Shown in pieces: positions 23,424-34,100 of a stretch of 64,000 nt of DNA. The notes beneath the pieces are model-generated. The model had not been told where the DNA came from and made no database searches. It saw only the letters and a program-made list of their open reading frames with translations. Made by a program: the position numbers and the translations under genes. How positions within the stretch are numbered: position 1 is the stretch's first letter; every line of letters starts with the position of its first letter. This DNA is from JBHJGM01 sp050331815 (GTDB lineage: Bacteria > Verrucomicrobiota > Verrucomicrobiia > Opitutales > JBHJGM01), in assembly GCA_050331815.1 (NCBI GenBank), contig JBHJGM010000001.1, forward strand, positions 102,994 to 166,993, written 5' to 3'.

Positions 23424-23455
23424 CTGAAAAAGCGTTGGATCTGGCGACCGGTCGG

Positions 23456-24625
23456 CTAGTTGCCGGCGACCACGTTGCCCATCTTGAAGATCGGCAGGAA
23501 CATCGCCATCACGATGCCACCGACGACCACACCGAGCACCACGATCAGAATCGGCTCCATGAGCGAGGTCAGGGAGGAGACAATATTGTTGATCTCCTCG
23601 TCAAAAAAGTCGGCGATCTTGTTCATCATGCCATCGACGTTACCGGTTTGCTCACCGGCCTTGGACATGTGCTTCACGATGGGCGGAAAATAGGGATTCA
23701 TCGCCACGATTTCCGAGAGCTGGCCGCCCTGCGAAATTTCGCGAATGATCTCCTCCACGGCGTCCTCAATGTAGGTGTTGTTCGATGCGCGGGCGCAGAT
23801 CTCCAAGGCACGCAGGATAGGCACACCGGAGCGAATCAGCGAGGCGTAGGTGCGGCAAAAGCGTGAGATGCAGATTTTGCGCGAGAGATTACCGAGAATC
23901 GGTACATGCGAAATCATCTGACATTTGATGCGCCGGCCCTTGGGCGTTTTAGTGAATTTACGCCAGCCAAAGAAGCCGACCACCATGCCGATCATGATGT
24001 AAACAACCCCCAGCTGCGGTCCGAGAAAGTTCGACACATCGATCAGGAATTGCGTGGGCTTGGGCAGTTCGGAGCCAAAGTCTTTGAACATGCCTTCAAA
24101 AACCGGAATCACGAAAATCAGCAGCACGGTCACCAGAATGACCGCGATCGAAATCACCACCACCGGGTAGGTCATGGCGCTTTTGACCTTCTTGGCCAGC
24201 TTGACCGACTCTTCGAAGTAACCGGCCACCTTGGCCATAATTTCGGCGAGCGCGCCTGAGGCCTCACCGGCTTCGACCATCGAGACAAATAGATTTGGAA
24301 AGGCGTTCGGAAATTTGCGGCAGGCGTCCGAAAAGGAGGTACCCGAGGCGATGTCCAGGCGTACTTCCCGCAAGACGATTTTGAAAACGGGGTTTTCGGT
24401 TTGGTCCTGCAGGGCCTCCAGCGTGGTGACCAGGGGCAGGCCGGCTTCCAGCATGGCGGCCAGCTGCTGCGTGAAAACGGCCAGGTCGCTCGTCTTGATC
24501 CTCTTCGTGCGAGCCTGCTTTTCGTACGCCTTTTGCTTGGCGAGTTTTTGCGACTCCCAAAAGCCGACTTTCTTCTTTTGGGTGGTGCCCATCGGTGGGC
24601 GAGTGCTGCTGTTGGTAATGGCCAT
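23456..24625 (-). CDS. Type IV pilus / type II secretion inner-membrane protein (PilC/GspF family)
   Basis: A 389-residue polytopic protein forming the inner-membrane platform on which the PilB/GspE ATPase acts. After a basic N-terminus (GTTQKKKVGFW) come two T2SSF domains. The first begins FTQQLAAMLEAGLPL and the second FCRTYASLIRSGVPI, the characteristic repeated motif. Membrane helices lie after each domain, around residues 165-185, 210-230 and 360-380. ATG 24625 is preferred to the TTG at 24640. It is monocistronic, 20 kb from the ATPase gene, and divergent from purU. Confidence 0.93.
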   Translation of the reverse strand: MAITNSSTRPPMGTTQKKKVGFWESQKLAKQKAYEKQARTKRIKTSDLAVFTQQLAAMLEAGLPLVTTLEALQDQTENPVFKIVLREVRLDIASGTSFSDACRKFPNAFPNLFVSMVEAGEASGALAEIMAKVAGYFEESVKLAKKVKSAMTYPVVVISIAVILVTVLLIFVIPVFEGMFKDFGSELPKPTQFLIDVSNFLGPQLGVVYIMIGMVVGFFGWRKFTKTPKGRRIKCQMISHVPILGNLSRKICISRFCRTYASLIRSGVPILRALEICARASNNTYIEDAVEEIIREISQGGQLSEIVAMNPYFPPIVKHMSKAGEQTGNVDGMMNKIADFFDEEINNIVSSLTSLMEPILIVVLGVVVGGIVMAMFLPIFKMGNVVAGN

Positions 24626-24893
24626 GGCGGGTCCGCCCAAAGCGGGCGTTTGCAGGTTTCAAGTGCGATCTGCGTCAGGGCGATGGACCCCTCCGCGGGC
24701 GATTGAGCAAAGCGTTGGTATCGGTAGCGTTCTACGTCCGCTATCGCCCGAGCCGTCGAACGACCGGCGCAGGACGTCATCTCTTAAGTCGGCTAGCGGG
24801 GCCCAAACTTTTGCGCGCGGTCGATTTTCCCTTTCCTCCGTGCAGGCGGCTCTGTACTTCCTAAGTTGGCTGCAGACACACCTTTTGCTGTTC

Positions 24894-25769
24894 ATGACTA
24901 AGACGCGTCAACCCTCCCCCGATACCCTGGTAGCCCTGCTGGACGGCCCTGACCGCCCCGGCCTGGTCGCGCGCACCAGCGGATGGATCTTTGAGCGCGG
25001 TGGCAACATCCTGCACGCCGATCAGCACACCGACGCGCAGGCAGGAGTCTTTTTTCAGCGGATCGAATGGGGACACCCCAGCGCCGATCTCGACGCGGAG
25101 GGGCAGGCTTTTTCCGAGATGGCCCAGCAGGAATTGCAGATGCGCGTGCGCATCGCGCGAGTCAGCCAGCCACTCAAAGTCGGGATCGCGGTATCAAAAT
25201 ACGACCACTGCTTTCACGATATTCTGCTGCGCTTCCAGGCCGGCGAGTTGCCGGGTAACGTCGTGGCCGTCATTTCCAATCACGAGACCCTGCGCGGCGT
25301 CACCGAAAAAAGCTACGGGCTGCCTTTTCATCACGTGCCTGTGAGTCGGACCACCAAGTACGATGCCGAAGATGCCCAGCTGAAAATTCTTCAAGAAGCA
25401 GGCTGCGAACTGCTCATACTCGCGCGCTACATGCAGATACTCTCCGACCGGTTTCTGCTCAAAGCAGGCTTCCCGGTCATCAACATCCACCACTCCTTTC
25501 TGCCCGCGTTCGCTGGAGGCAAGCCGTACCATCAGGCCTTTGAGCGCGGCGTGAAGCTGATTGGAGCGACGGCCCACTACGCCACTGAAGTCCTGGACGA
25601 GGGCCCCATCATTCAGCAGGACGTCAGCCGCGTTACGCATCGCCATGGCGTGTCCGATTTGATCCGCCGCGGCCGCGATCTAGAAAAAACCGTCCTCGCT
25701 CAGGCCGTGCGCTGGCACCTTGAGCATCGCATCCTCGTCTATGGCAACAAGACCGTGGTGTTTGATTGA
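24894..25769 (+). CDS. purU: Formyltetrahydrofolate deformylase
   Basis: A 291-residue enzyme that hydrolyses 10-formyl-THF to formate and THF, balancing the one-carbon pool and supplying formate to purine synthesis. An N-terminal ACT-type regulatory domain (ALLDGPDRPGLVARTSGWIF, residues 12-80) precedes a formyltransferase-fold catalytic domain. The catalytic residues sit in NIHHSFLPAF (Asn, His) and in LDEGPIIQQD (Asp). Length and layout match PurU. The open frame extends far upstream to 24231, but ATG 24894 begins directly before the ACT domain and the upstream part overlaps pilC. Confidence 0.94.
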   Translation: MTKTRQPSPDTLVALLDGPDRPGLVARTSGWIFERGGNILHADQHTDAQAGVFFQRIEWGHPSADLDAEGQAFSEMAQQELQMRVRIARVSQPLKVGIAVSKYDHCFHDILLRFQAGELPGNVVAVISNHETLRGVTEKSYGLPFHHVPVSRTTKYDAEDAQLKILQEAGCELLILARYMQILSDRFLLKAGFPVINIHHSFLPAFAGGKPYHQAFERGVKLIGATAHYATEVLDEGPIIQQDVSRVTHRHGVSDLIRRGRDLEKTVLAQAVRWHLEHRILVYGNKTVVFD

Positions 25770-25804
25770 ACAACCAGACACTGGCCATCCAATGAAACGT
25801 AAAC

Positions 25805-26323
25805 GTGCGAGCTACAACTGTATTGACGCGGATACACGCAGAAGTCTCTTGGGGCACGTGGTGGAATTTCAAACCCGACCAACTAACCGCCTTCGCTTTT
25901 CATGATGCAATCGAGCAAGTATACTTTAGCACTCGTGATGCATCAGCTAGGGATATCGTAGATGTTCTCTGGTACTTCTACGATGATATCGATGATCACT
26001 ACATTGAGCTAGATGAACAGGGCTGGAAATTTTTTGAGCGAATAAGGCTTTTCCTGGCTTCTGACTTTTGTAGTCCTGGTGCTTTCATAACTCAGGCCTA
26101 TCCGAATGCTGAAAAGCTTTGGCCCTTCTGCAATGTCGGCGAGGTATTACGCGCTCGAAGGGCGGTGAGCGAATTTGAGAAGCGAGCCTATCGTGTTGAG
26201 TTGCAAACTGCGGGCAGACGATATTTGAGACCAAGATGGATTAAGGCCCGCGATTGGGTCTACGGGATGATTCTTCTCGCCGCCGTACTGCTCTGGGCTT
26301 GGGCAGAATTTAGTATCTGGTGA
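25805..26323 (+). CDS. Unknown protein with C-terminal membrane helix, AT-richer than its neighbours
   Basis: A 172-residue protein from GTG 25805; a different frame with ATG 25792 is open for only 37 codons. No family is recognised. The soluble part is acidic and aromatic (VLWYFYDDIDDHYIELDEQGWKFFERI), and residues 148-168 form one membrane helix (YGMILLAAVLLWAWAEF). The C-terminal layout suggests a tail-anchored protein with a cytoplasmic domain. One sample line of the gene (25921-25980) is 42% GC, well below the flanking genes, which suggests recent acquisition or an orphan. The 35-base gap after purU means it may be read from the same transcript. Confidence 0.6.
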   Translation: MRATTVLTRIHAEVSWGTWWNFKPDQLTAFAFHDAIEQVYFSTRDASARDIVDVLWYFYDDIDDHYIELDEQGWKFFERIRLFLASDFCSPGAFITQAYPNAEKLWPFCNVGEVLRARRAVSEFEKRAYRVELQTAGRRYLRPRWIKARDWVYGMILLAAVLLWAWAEFSIW

Positions 26324-26464
26324 TGACTTCTTTTGCAGGACGAGTTTTTTCAAAAATTCTTGCCGCTTTTTGGAGTCCTGATTCGCTATGCTGGCCTATG
26401 AGTTTTAGGACGCTGTGACCGTTTCTCCGGGTCGAAGCAGCGTTTCATCCCTTGGCTGAAGAGG

Positions 26465-29400
26465 CTACTCCAACGAAAATTGGACGCGGGACTGCCCGTC
26501 CTCGGAGAGCGGTGCGTCTGCTTTCGGTAGACGAACGCGAATGCGGGCCTCGTCAATCTGGCCGCTCTCGACGAAGCGCCGTGCGACCGCGTTCGCCCGT
26601 GAGGCGGCCAGGGCACGCAGGTCCTCATCGCTCACGGGTACGGCCTCCAGAAGCGCTGCCTCCATTTGGTCCAAAGGCGGCAGTGGCACGGGTTCCGTCG
26701 GGAGTGAGTCGGGACTCTCATCGGTGCCGCTGGCCGTGGCGGAAGGTTCGGGTGCACTGGACTGCGGTTCTTGATCCGCAGGAGTCGGTGGAGCAGCATC
26801 CGCGCTGGCTTGCCCGGATTCGCTGACAGCGCTTTCGTGCGCGCTTGGTTGGGAGTCGGCGGGCGCGGCTTCGCTACCGCGTGACGGACGACGGATGCCC
26901 GGAGAAAAGCGCGGCCCGGCTCGCCGCCCCCGGAAAGGCCGTGTTTCCTCGTCCAGGGCCTCGCTGATTTGCAAAGCCTCCGCACGCGAATCCGCCTCGG
27001 GTTCGGTCACTTCGGTATTCTTCGCTTCGGCGGCTGGTGGGGGCGTGACTGGCTGCGCCTCGGGTTCGGGCAAGTTTTTAGGCGCAGGTTGTGTTGGTTC
27101 GTTTGGAGTGTCGAGGCGGTCCAGAAATACCGGGTCGCCGCTTGTGTCCACGTTCACGAACAAGCGCTGGTAGGCCGCGCGCACAGCGTCGTCATATTCG
27201 TCGACACTCAGCTTGACGTTCCCTGGCGCCTTCCCCTCAGCCTCAAGGCGTTCGCGCTTGAGGTTGATAAAGTGCTCACGCAGCAGCGCCTTACGCAGGC
27301 CCGCGCGGTCCTGCTCGACGTTGATTTCCGGAAGCACGACGAGATTCAACTCGGGTCGCTGTTTGAGCGCTTTTGACAGCACTCCCAGCTTCTTGACCGC
27401 CTTTTGCGTCACCGCCGACTCACCGGGCAAAAAGAGCAACTGGCCCAGATCCTCCATGTCCTCGGCCTCACCGCCCACGATGCCACCTAAAAACTTGAAC
27501 GGGCTGCTGACCACCCGGGTCAGGATCGCTTTGAAAGCCTGCGCGATGACCGGACCAAGACTGAAGTTCGGGTCGCTCAGATCCCCGCGTATCGGCACAT
27601 CCAATACAATTTTTCCCCGACTGTCCTTAAGCAGGGCCACCCCGAGCTTGACGGGCAGCTTGATGGCGTCCGGGCTGTCGGTGGGCTCGCCGAAGCGCAG
27701 CTGGTCGATCTCCAGATGGTTGTCACCCTCGAGGATGCTCTGGTTGAGCCGGTAATTGAGCTTGGCCGAGGCCGCGCCCGTATCCAGTTCGAAGCCTACG
27801 AACTGCCCGGCATAGCCGGTGAAGGGCATCAGCTCAAGCGGCTCTAGAGTGGCCTCTACCTGCGTGTAGCGGTCCTGCTTGAGGGGGCTGATTTCGCCCT
27901 GTACCGTGAAGACCGCGTCCTCGTTGATGATGCCGCGGATGTCGAAGGGCGCGCGCTGAGATTTGACCGTGGTCAAGTTGCGCACGTCCGCCTGCACCTG
28001 GGTGACGGTTGCTTTCGCCGCGGCGGACCGATCGTCGAGCGTGGCTGCGGCGTCGCGCACGATCAGGCGATCGAGGGTCAGGTTAACCGGCGCGTCGAAG
28101 GACTCCCACTGCTGAAAAATATCCAGCAGGGCATGCGTGATGATCTGCAGCCCCTGGGCTTGAGAAGTTGCTTGTGGCGAGAGGTTGTCCGGGTCGGTTT
28201 CCTCGGAAAAGTCCTCGCGGGTAAACCTGGGTAACTGCGTGACCAGCAGCGCGCCATCTTCCTGGCGCACCACGGTGGCCCGCGCGCCGTCCACCTCGAT
28301 GCGCGCGATACGCGCTTCCAGCGGTTCGGAAGTCGCGATCAGATCGCGCACGCGGATTTGGTCAAACCCAAGGAGTTCCGATTCTTCAATCTGCTCACTC
28401 AGGCTGAAGTCCCGCACCTGCAGATGGGTGGTGCTGGTGACCAGTGGCAAGGTCTCTCCGGGGCGCACGGTGGTGTCGCCCGAGGCATCGATCCAGCCGC
28501 CTTGCATCGACACCTTCAGCAGTGTGGTGACGTAGGGCTCGACCAGCCCCATTGGTATATCCGTAGCGGTGAAGGTGTAGTCGACTTCCTGCTGAAAAGG
28601 CCGCACGTCGCCCTGGGCGCGCAGTTGTCCTTCCCGCCCCAGGCGGTAGTTCAACTCGAATTGGATGTCGGCTTCGGGTGCGGTTTCGATGCCCGAGGCG
28701 ACAAAGGAAGCCAACTCCATGTCGATGCGTGCGGGGGTCGCCGGCACGCGGTCGAGAATCTCGATCCGCTGACTCTGCAATTCGAGATGATCGAGGTAGG
28801 CCAGCCAGGGCAGGGTCGCCAGATTTTGCAGCTGGTCGATGGCCACGTTGACCGGTTCGCGCAGGTCCAGCGCCTCGAGATCGGGCGTGGTTGGGTCCGC
28901 GCTGACGTCGGTTGCCGGCTCCGCATCCTGCGTGCGGACTTCGGCATCGGCGGCCGCTTTGAAAGCAAACTTTTTGGTGTCGCCCGATGGAGCCATGAAG
29001 GCTTCGACCATTTGCAACAACGGAACGCGGCCATTGCGGCGGCGTTCGATGCGCAGGTAGCCGTCAGAGACTTTCAGGGAAGCCGCCCCCACCGTCGCCG
29101 CGTACAGGTCCGCCTCGGCGTTTTCGATTTCGATGGCGCCCTCGGTGAAAAACGGCGTGCGGGCACCGCGTTCGCGCAAGCTCAACCCGGTCAGGCTGGC
29201 GGTTTGTACATCCGCGCGCAACAGTGGTGGGTCGTTTAGCGGGGCAAAGGCGTAGGTGGTCTCAAAGGCGGCGGTACCTCCGTCGATTACAAAGGGCAGG
29301 AGCCGCTGGTAAAGGGGGCTGTAAAAGACCGGGCTGAATCCGCTCACCGATAGCGTTCCTTCCGAACTGAGCGGATCGAAGCGCAGGGTACCGGTCCACT

Positions 29401-30013
29401 CGATGCGTTCACCACTGGCCGCCGAGGCGACCACGTGATAGGGGTTATCATTCTCGGGATGGGTATCGAAGGCCTCAATGGAGAGGGTGAGGGGGCTGAT
29501 TGATTGGGTGAAGGCGTCAGCAAAGCGTTCATCACGAAAGTGCAGACCCGCATCGGTAATCGTGAAGGTCCCGATCTTCGCCGGCGGTACGGTTATGGGC
29601 TGGTCGGGCTTGGGCTCTTCCGATTCCTTGACCAGCCCGAGCAGGTTCAAGTCGCCCTCGGCGTCGAGGACTGCGAATACCTCCGGCTTCACCAGTTCGA
29701 TCTTGTAGGCGTTCCAACTGAATTGAAACAGCGAGCTGATTTGCAGATTTGCGTAGGCACGGTCCGCGGAAAGCACCACGGCGCCTGCGGTATCGACCAC
29801 CTGGAGTCCTTCCAGGGTGCCCGACAAGCGAAGCGGATTGATCGCGATCGACTCGATTTGCACCTCGCCGTTGAGCTGCTCGTTGACGAGCGGGAGGATG
29901 AACCACCGAATCAGCGAGGGCGTGAGCAAGAAACCGCCCGCCACGTAAAGGACGGACATGACGACGAGTGCGCCAAGCAGACGCTTGCGCCAACGGGTCA
30001 GGCGAATGGGCAT
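26465..30013 (-). CDS. Large AsmA-like / DUF748 protein
   Basis: A 1182-residue envelope protein. A single N-terminal membrane helix (residues 11-33, LLGALVVMSVLYVAGGFLL) anchors a long periplasmic part built of repetitive beta strands. The beginning (ESIAINPLRLSGTLEGLQV) and the stretch near 780-870 (KLPVKLGVALLKDSRGKIVLDVPIRGDLSDP) are typical of DUF748/AsmA-like proteins, a group linked to phospholipid transport between membranes. Residues about 990-1120 are a Pro/Ala/Glu/Ser-rich, probably disordered insert. The family's short C-terminal segment (LRALAASRANAVARRFVES) follows it. The gene runs in the same direction as the 2OG oxygenase upstream, 88 bases away. Confidence 0.85.
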   Translation of the reverse strand: MPIRLTRWRKRLLGALVVMSVLYVAGGFLLTPSLIRWFILPLVNEQLNGEVQIESIAINPLRLSGTLEGLQVVDTAGAVVLSADRAYANLQISSLFQFSWNAYKIELVKPEVFAVLDAEGDLNLLGLVKESEEPKPDQPITVPPAKIGTFTITDAGLHFRDERFADAFTQSISPLTLSIEAFDTHPENDNPYHVVASAASGERIEWTGTLRFDPLSSEGTLSVSGFSPVFYSPLYQRLLPFVIDGGTAAFETTYAFAPLNDPPLLRADVQTASLTGLSLRERGARTPFFTEGAIEIENAEADLYAATVGAASLKVSDGYLRIERRRNGRVPLLQMVEAFMAPSGDTKKFAFKAAADAEVRTQDAEPATDVSADPTTPDLEALDLREPVNVAIDQLQNLATLPWLAYLDHLELQSQRIEILDRVPATPARIDMELASFVASGIETAPEADIQFELNYRLGREGQLRAQGDVRPFQQEVDYTFTATDIPMGLVEPYVTTLLKVSMQGGWIDASGDTTVRPGETLPLVTSTTHLQVRDFSLSEQIEESELLGFDQIRVRDLIATSEPLEARIARIEVDGARATVVRQEDGALLVTQLPRFTREDFSEETDPDNLSPQATSQAQGLQIITHALLDIFQQWESFDAPVNLTLDRLIVRDAAATLDDRSAAAKATVTQVQADVRNLTTVKSQRAPFDIRGIINEDAVFTVQGEISPLKQDRYTQVEATLEPLELMPFTGYAGQFVGFELDTGAASAKLNYRLNQSILEGDNHLEIDQLRFGEPTDSPDAIKLPVKLGVALLKDSRGKIVLDVPIRGDLSDPNFSLGPVIAQAFKAILTRVVSSPFKFLGGIVGGEAEDMEDLGQLLFLPGESAVTQKAVKKLGVLSKALKQRPELNLVVLPEINVEQDRAGLRKALLREHFINLKRERLEAEGKAPGNVKLSVDEYDDAVRAAYQRLFVNVDTSGDPVFLDRLDTPNEPTQPAPKNLPEPEAQPVTPPPAAEAKNTEVTEPEADSRAEALQISEALDEETRPFRGRRAGPRFSPGIRRPSRGSEAAPADSQPSAHESAVSESGQASADAAPPTPADQEPQSSAPEPSATASGTDESPDSLPTEPVPLPPLDQMEAALLEAVPVSDEDLRALAASRANAVARRFVESGQIDEARIRVRLPKADAPLSEDGQSRVQFSLE

Positions 30014-30101
30014 GGAGGCGAATTAGGGGAAGCAGTACCTTAGCGCTATCCGGCGGCTTTTTGCAAGAATGCCGCGCCCAGCAGCGTGCACGCCGGTCCC
30101 C

Positions 30102-31013
30102 TCAAGCGTTGCTGGCAGCGATGCGCTCCAGGATGTGGTCGTGCGCGGTGATTGGCGGGTATTTGGCTGGGTTGTCCGCGCTGGTGCAGCTATCGAGCAC
30201 TTCGACCATGACCTCCGGATCCGGGTCGTTGAAAAAGGCCACCGAAAGCCGACCGTTTGCGGCACCTTCGGGACGCACTTTGACGCGGTGTGGCGTGGAT
30301 TTGTAAACGTCGTTGGTCCAGCGCGCCAGCAGGTCGCCGGTGTTGACCACTACGGTGCCCTCGATCGGAGGTGCCGGCACCCACTGGCCGTCGAGACCCT
30401 GCACCTCGAGACCCCCTGAGTCGTCCTGAAAAACCAGCGTGCAGGAGCCATAATCGGTGTGGGCGCCCGCGCCCAGTTGTTCCTCGGCGGTGGCCTTGGC
30501 GGGCGGGTAGTGCAGCAGGCGCAACGTCTGGGTGAGGCCCGTGTGCTTATCGACAAAAAAGTCGTGCGGCAGTTTCAGCGAGCGGGCAAAGCCCTCCATC
30601 ACGTGGGCACAGATACCCCGGCAACGCTCAAAGAAATCCACTGCCACGTCCCGAAAATCCGCGTCGGGCCACAGCGCTATCTTGTTCTGGTGGCTGGTGG
30701 CATCGCGCATGGTGAAGGTCTCCTTCAAGTCGCGGGGCTTGCTGGGGTCGAGCGCTTCGCTGCCCATGCCGCCGTAGCCAAAATTGTCTTCCTGATTGTA
30801 GGCGTTGCGTATTTTTTCCTCGGTTGATCGGCTGAAAAACTGCCGGCCCGTGGCCTTCATGGTTTCGAGCACTTCGGGCGGTACGTCGTAATTTTTGAGG
30901 TACATGAAGCCAACCTCGCGCGCGGCGCGGTCGATTTCGGCCGAGGCGGCTTGCCGGGCGGCTTCGTCTCCGGAGGTGAAGGGGCTGAGGTCAATGATAG
31001 GAATCTCGGTCAT
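30102..31013 (-). CDS. 2-oxoglutarate/Fe(II)-dependent oxygenase, isopenicillin N synthase-like
   Basis: A 303-residue non-haem iron oxygenase. The iron triad is H185, D187 (AHTDYG) and H242 (STPHRV); R255 and S257 (GRLSVAF) would bind 2-oxoglutarate. The N-terminal DIOX_N-like region opens IPIIDLSPF. The presence of RLS indicates a true 2OG-dependent enzyme rather than ACV-cyclising IPNS. Related bacterial enzymes include ethylene-forming and flavonol-synthase-like proteins, so the substrate is open. The gene is divergent from the DUF1800 gene. Confidence 0.88.
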   Translation of the reverse strand: MTEIPIIDLSPFTSGDEAARQAASAEIDRAAREVGFMYLKNYDVPPEVLETMKATGRQFFSRSTEEKIRNAYNQEDNFGYGGMGSEALDPSKPRDLKETFTMRDATSHQNKIALWPDADFRDVAVDFFERCRGICAHVMEGFARSLKLPHDFFVDKHTGLTQTLRLLHYPPAKATAEEQLGAGAHTDYGSCTLVFQDDSGGLEVQGLDGQWVPAPPIEGTVVVNTGDLLARWTNDVYKSTPHRVKVRPEGAANGRLSVAFFNDPDPEVMVEVLDSCTSADNPAKYPPITAHDHILERIAASNA

Positions 31014-31181
31014 GGCGGGGGAATTTAGTTAGGTGTAAACGACAGTGATCCGGTCAACAGGTGCCACCTGAAAGCAGGCGGCACGCCATTCAAATGCAGC
31101 GCGGAAATCCGATAACTGGAGCCTGATCTGAGGGAACCCCCTGCTCCCGTAGCTGTTACTTATTATACATCCTTCGTTTCC

Positions 31182-34100
31182 ATGTGTCGGCTTTTCTCGT
31201 TCGCGTGTCTTGGTGCAAGTCTCCTGCTGGTGTCCTCGCTGAAGGCGCTGCCTTTGGAGTCTGCCTTGCTGACTGCTTTGAGCAGCGTCGCCACTGCTAC
31301 GACCCAGACTGAGCCTGCCTTCTTCGTCGATAACGTCACGCTGCCGGCCAATCGCGTGCTCGTCCTGCCTATCAGCTTGGAGGAACTCGCGGAATCTCGG
31401 CGGACGTTCCCAATTCGCTCCGATAATCCGCAAGTTCTTGCTGTGGATGGCCCTGCGGAGGTGCTCAAAGGCAAGTCGGTGGGCTATTTTCGCGTGCAAA
31501 CGGGCGTTACGGGCGACACGACCTTGCGGATGGGTTGGCAGGAACTGGCCGTCACGGTCGAAGCGGACACACCGGTTTCCATCTTGTCGGGCGGACAGCC
31601 CCGCATCACCACGCCGATCAACGGCGCCCTCATATGGGGCACGATTACGGTCGGGGTCGAGATCCCCAAACCGCTGACCGCTGCCAAAACAGAGGTTCGA
31701 CGGCTGCAACTCTTTGCGGGCGATCGGTTGATCACAGAGCAAGCCGAGCCCCTTCACCGCGAGGGTGAGCGGCTGCTTCGCTATGCGTTTGAACTTGAGG
31801 TGGATCGTATCCATGCGGGCCCGCAGCAACTTCGGGCCGAGGCGCACTTCGCGGATGGGTCCATCCGCTCGAGCGAGTCGGTTCTGGTAGGTGCCTTGCG
31901 TGTACGCCCCGGTGATTTGATTGCGGGTGAAACCGAGGCCATCGACCTGCCCTTGGAGGAGCGTCCACGCGGCTACGGTCGACGCCAGCCCCGGGCGAAC
32001 AATTTTGGGGGTGCCTCCGGTGGCAAGGTAAACCAGATGAACAGCGGTAATCCTTCCTGGCTGCTGCCACTGGACGTCCCTCAAGACGGCCACTACCAGA
32101 TGATCGCGCGGGTGGCCGGGCACGAAGGCGCGGGCGCGCTGCCCAGCGTGCACCTGCGCGTTCACGACGACGAAAACGAGTTTTCTCAGGGCCGCCTGGT
32201 GCGGACCGACCTGCACCGCATTCCTATCGGTGCCCCCGTGCACCTGAAGCAAGGTTCAAGGATCGTGGCCCTGCGGTTCATGAACGATTTCGCGGCGGGA
32301 GAAAACGACCGGAACCTCTTTCTCGACCACTTTGAGCTTTTGGCGGTCGAGCCTTTGCTTGCAGCCGGTAAGGAAAACGCCGCCGCCCGCAGCGTGTTGG
32401 AGATCCCGCTCGGCGAGCCGAAAGTCGCGTTTGCCGAGCCGCTGCATGGACGGTTCATCGGCGGCGCGTTCAAATTCGAGGCCCTGGCACTGCGTCCGCC
32501 CGGTCAAACTGGCGAGGCACCCACCGTCGCACTTTTTCTCAACGACCGCGTGATCGATGTACAGCAGTCGTTTGCGCCCAAATACGCCCTGAACCGCAGC
32601 GCACTTCAATCGGGGGCGAACACGCTGCGCCTGGTTGCGGATTTTGGCAACGGCCTGCCGCCCGTCTCCACGCCAACGCAATCGGTCATCGCGGTCGGCG
32701 AGGTCGAGCCTGCGGCCGTCCCGCGCCGGCACCGGTTCCCGGTCACCGGGCCCGGCTGGAGCGATTTCACCTATCAGCATCTCGAACCGGTACCCAACCA
32801 CGCGCACGAGCGGGTCGCGGCGCTGTACAGCAACGCTGCGCTCGATCTACGCCTGCCGGACACGCTCGAAGGCCATTTTCAGGTGATACCCGATGCGACC
32901 GCACACCATTTTCGGGGTCCGGTTGAAATCCGCGTTTCCGTCATCGACGACGACGGAGAGACTTTCCTGGGCGACCGGCACAAGTATTGGGGCGGCTGGG
33001 CCGATCGCTCCGCCGGTGCCTACGACTTCAAGCCCGGCTCAAAGTTCATCCGCGTGGCCTTCATCAACGACCTGTACGAACACGAGAAAGGAGACCGAAA
33101 TTTCTTTCTGCGTTCGCTGGTCCTGAGCGAAGTGTCCGAGACGCCCGATAAGACTGCGCCGGGCATCGAAATCGCTTATCCGCAGGACTATCACACGGTC
33201 CACGAGGCGGATGTGGTCGTGGCCCGCCTCTGGGATGATGACCGCATCGCGTCCGTCGACCTGTTGCTCAACGGCGAAAAGCTGGACCTGAAGCTGGAGC
33301 CTCCCAATGGGGAAGGCTTGTTCGCCATTCCCTTGCCGGTGTTCAATCTACCGCCCGGGGAACATCGCTGGGCGTTGCTTGCGCGTGACGCCGCTGGCAA
33401 CGAAACCCGCACTAAGCCCTACTCGTTCACCCTGCTTGAGCATGCGCCCGAGCAGCCCGGGCCCTACGCGCGGGCGGTGCACCTGCTCAATCGCTTTGGC
33501 TTCGGCCCCGAGCCCGGTGAACTGGCACGCCTGCTCGTTGCGGGGGAGCGCGCCTGGCTGCGGGAACGCATTGAGGAGTCGCCCGTCAATCCTGCGGTTG
33601 CAAACGTGCGTACCTACAACGAACTGCGCTTCCGAGACCCGGGACGGGTCAACTACGTGCAAATGCGGGCGCTGGCTGAATTTACCGCCGACCCCAACCC
33701 GGTGCGCGCGCGATTCCTGCACTTCACCCAAAACCACTTTTCCACCTGGATTCGCAAAACCGAGGCGCACCGCAAGATGCAGGAGCACCAAGCCTTTGCC
33801 AAGGCCGGCATCACACGCTTTGGCGATCTGCTTTGGACCTCGGCAACCAGCCCGGCCATGCTGCACTACCTGGATCAGCAGCGCAGCTTTAAGGGGCGGC
33901 TGAACGAAAACTACGCACGCGAGGTGCTCGAACTGCACACCTTTGGCGTCGACAACGGCTACGCACAGGAAGACGTCACCCGACTCGCCGGACTGCTGAC
34001 CGGCTGGACCTATAACGAGCAGGCCGCCCTCAACCCCGACCTGCACAACGAAATCGAGCCACGCTTTCATTTCGATCCGGAACTGAACGAGCCGGAGGGT

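Noticed and set aside
24231..24893. N-terminal extension of purU
   Set aside because: It overlaps pilC on the other strand and no family member carries such an extension.
25792..25905. Alternative start (ATG 25792) for the orphan gene after purU
   Set aside because: That frame ends after 37 codons; the long frame with protein-like content starts at GTG 25805.
31029..32252. 407-codon minus-strand open frame
   Set aside because: It overlaps the signal peptide and first domain of the DUF1800 gene and reads as an Arg/Gln-rich shadow.
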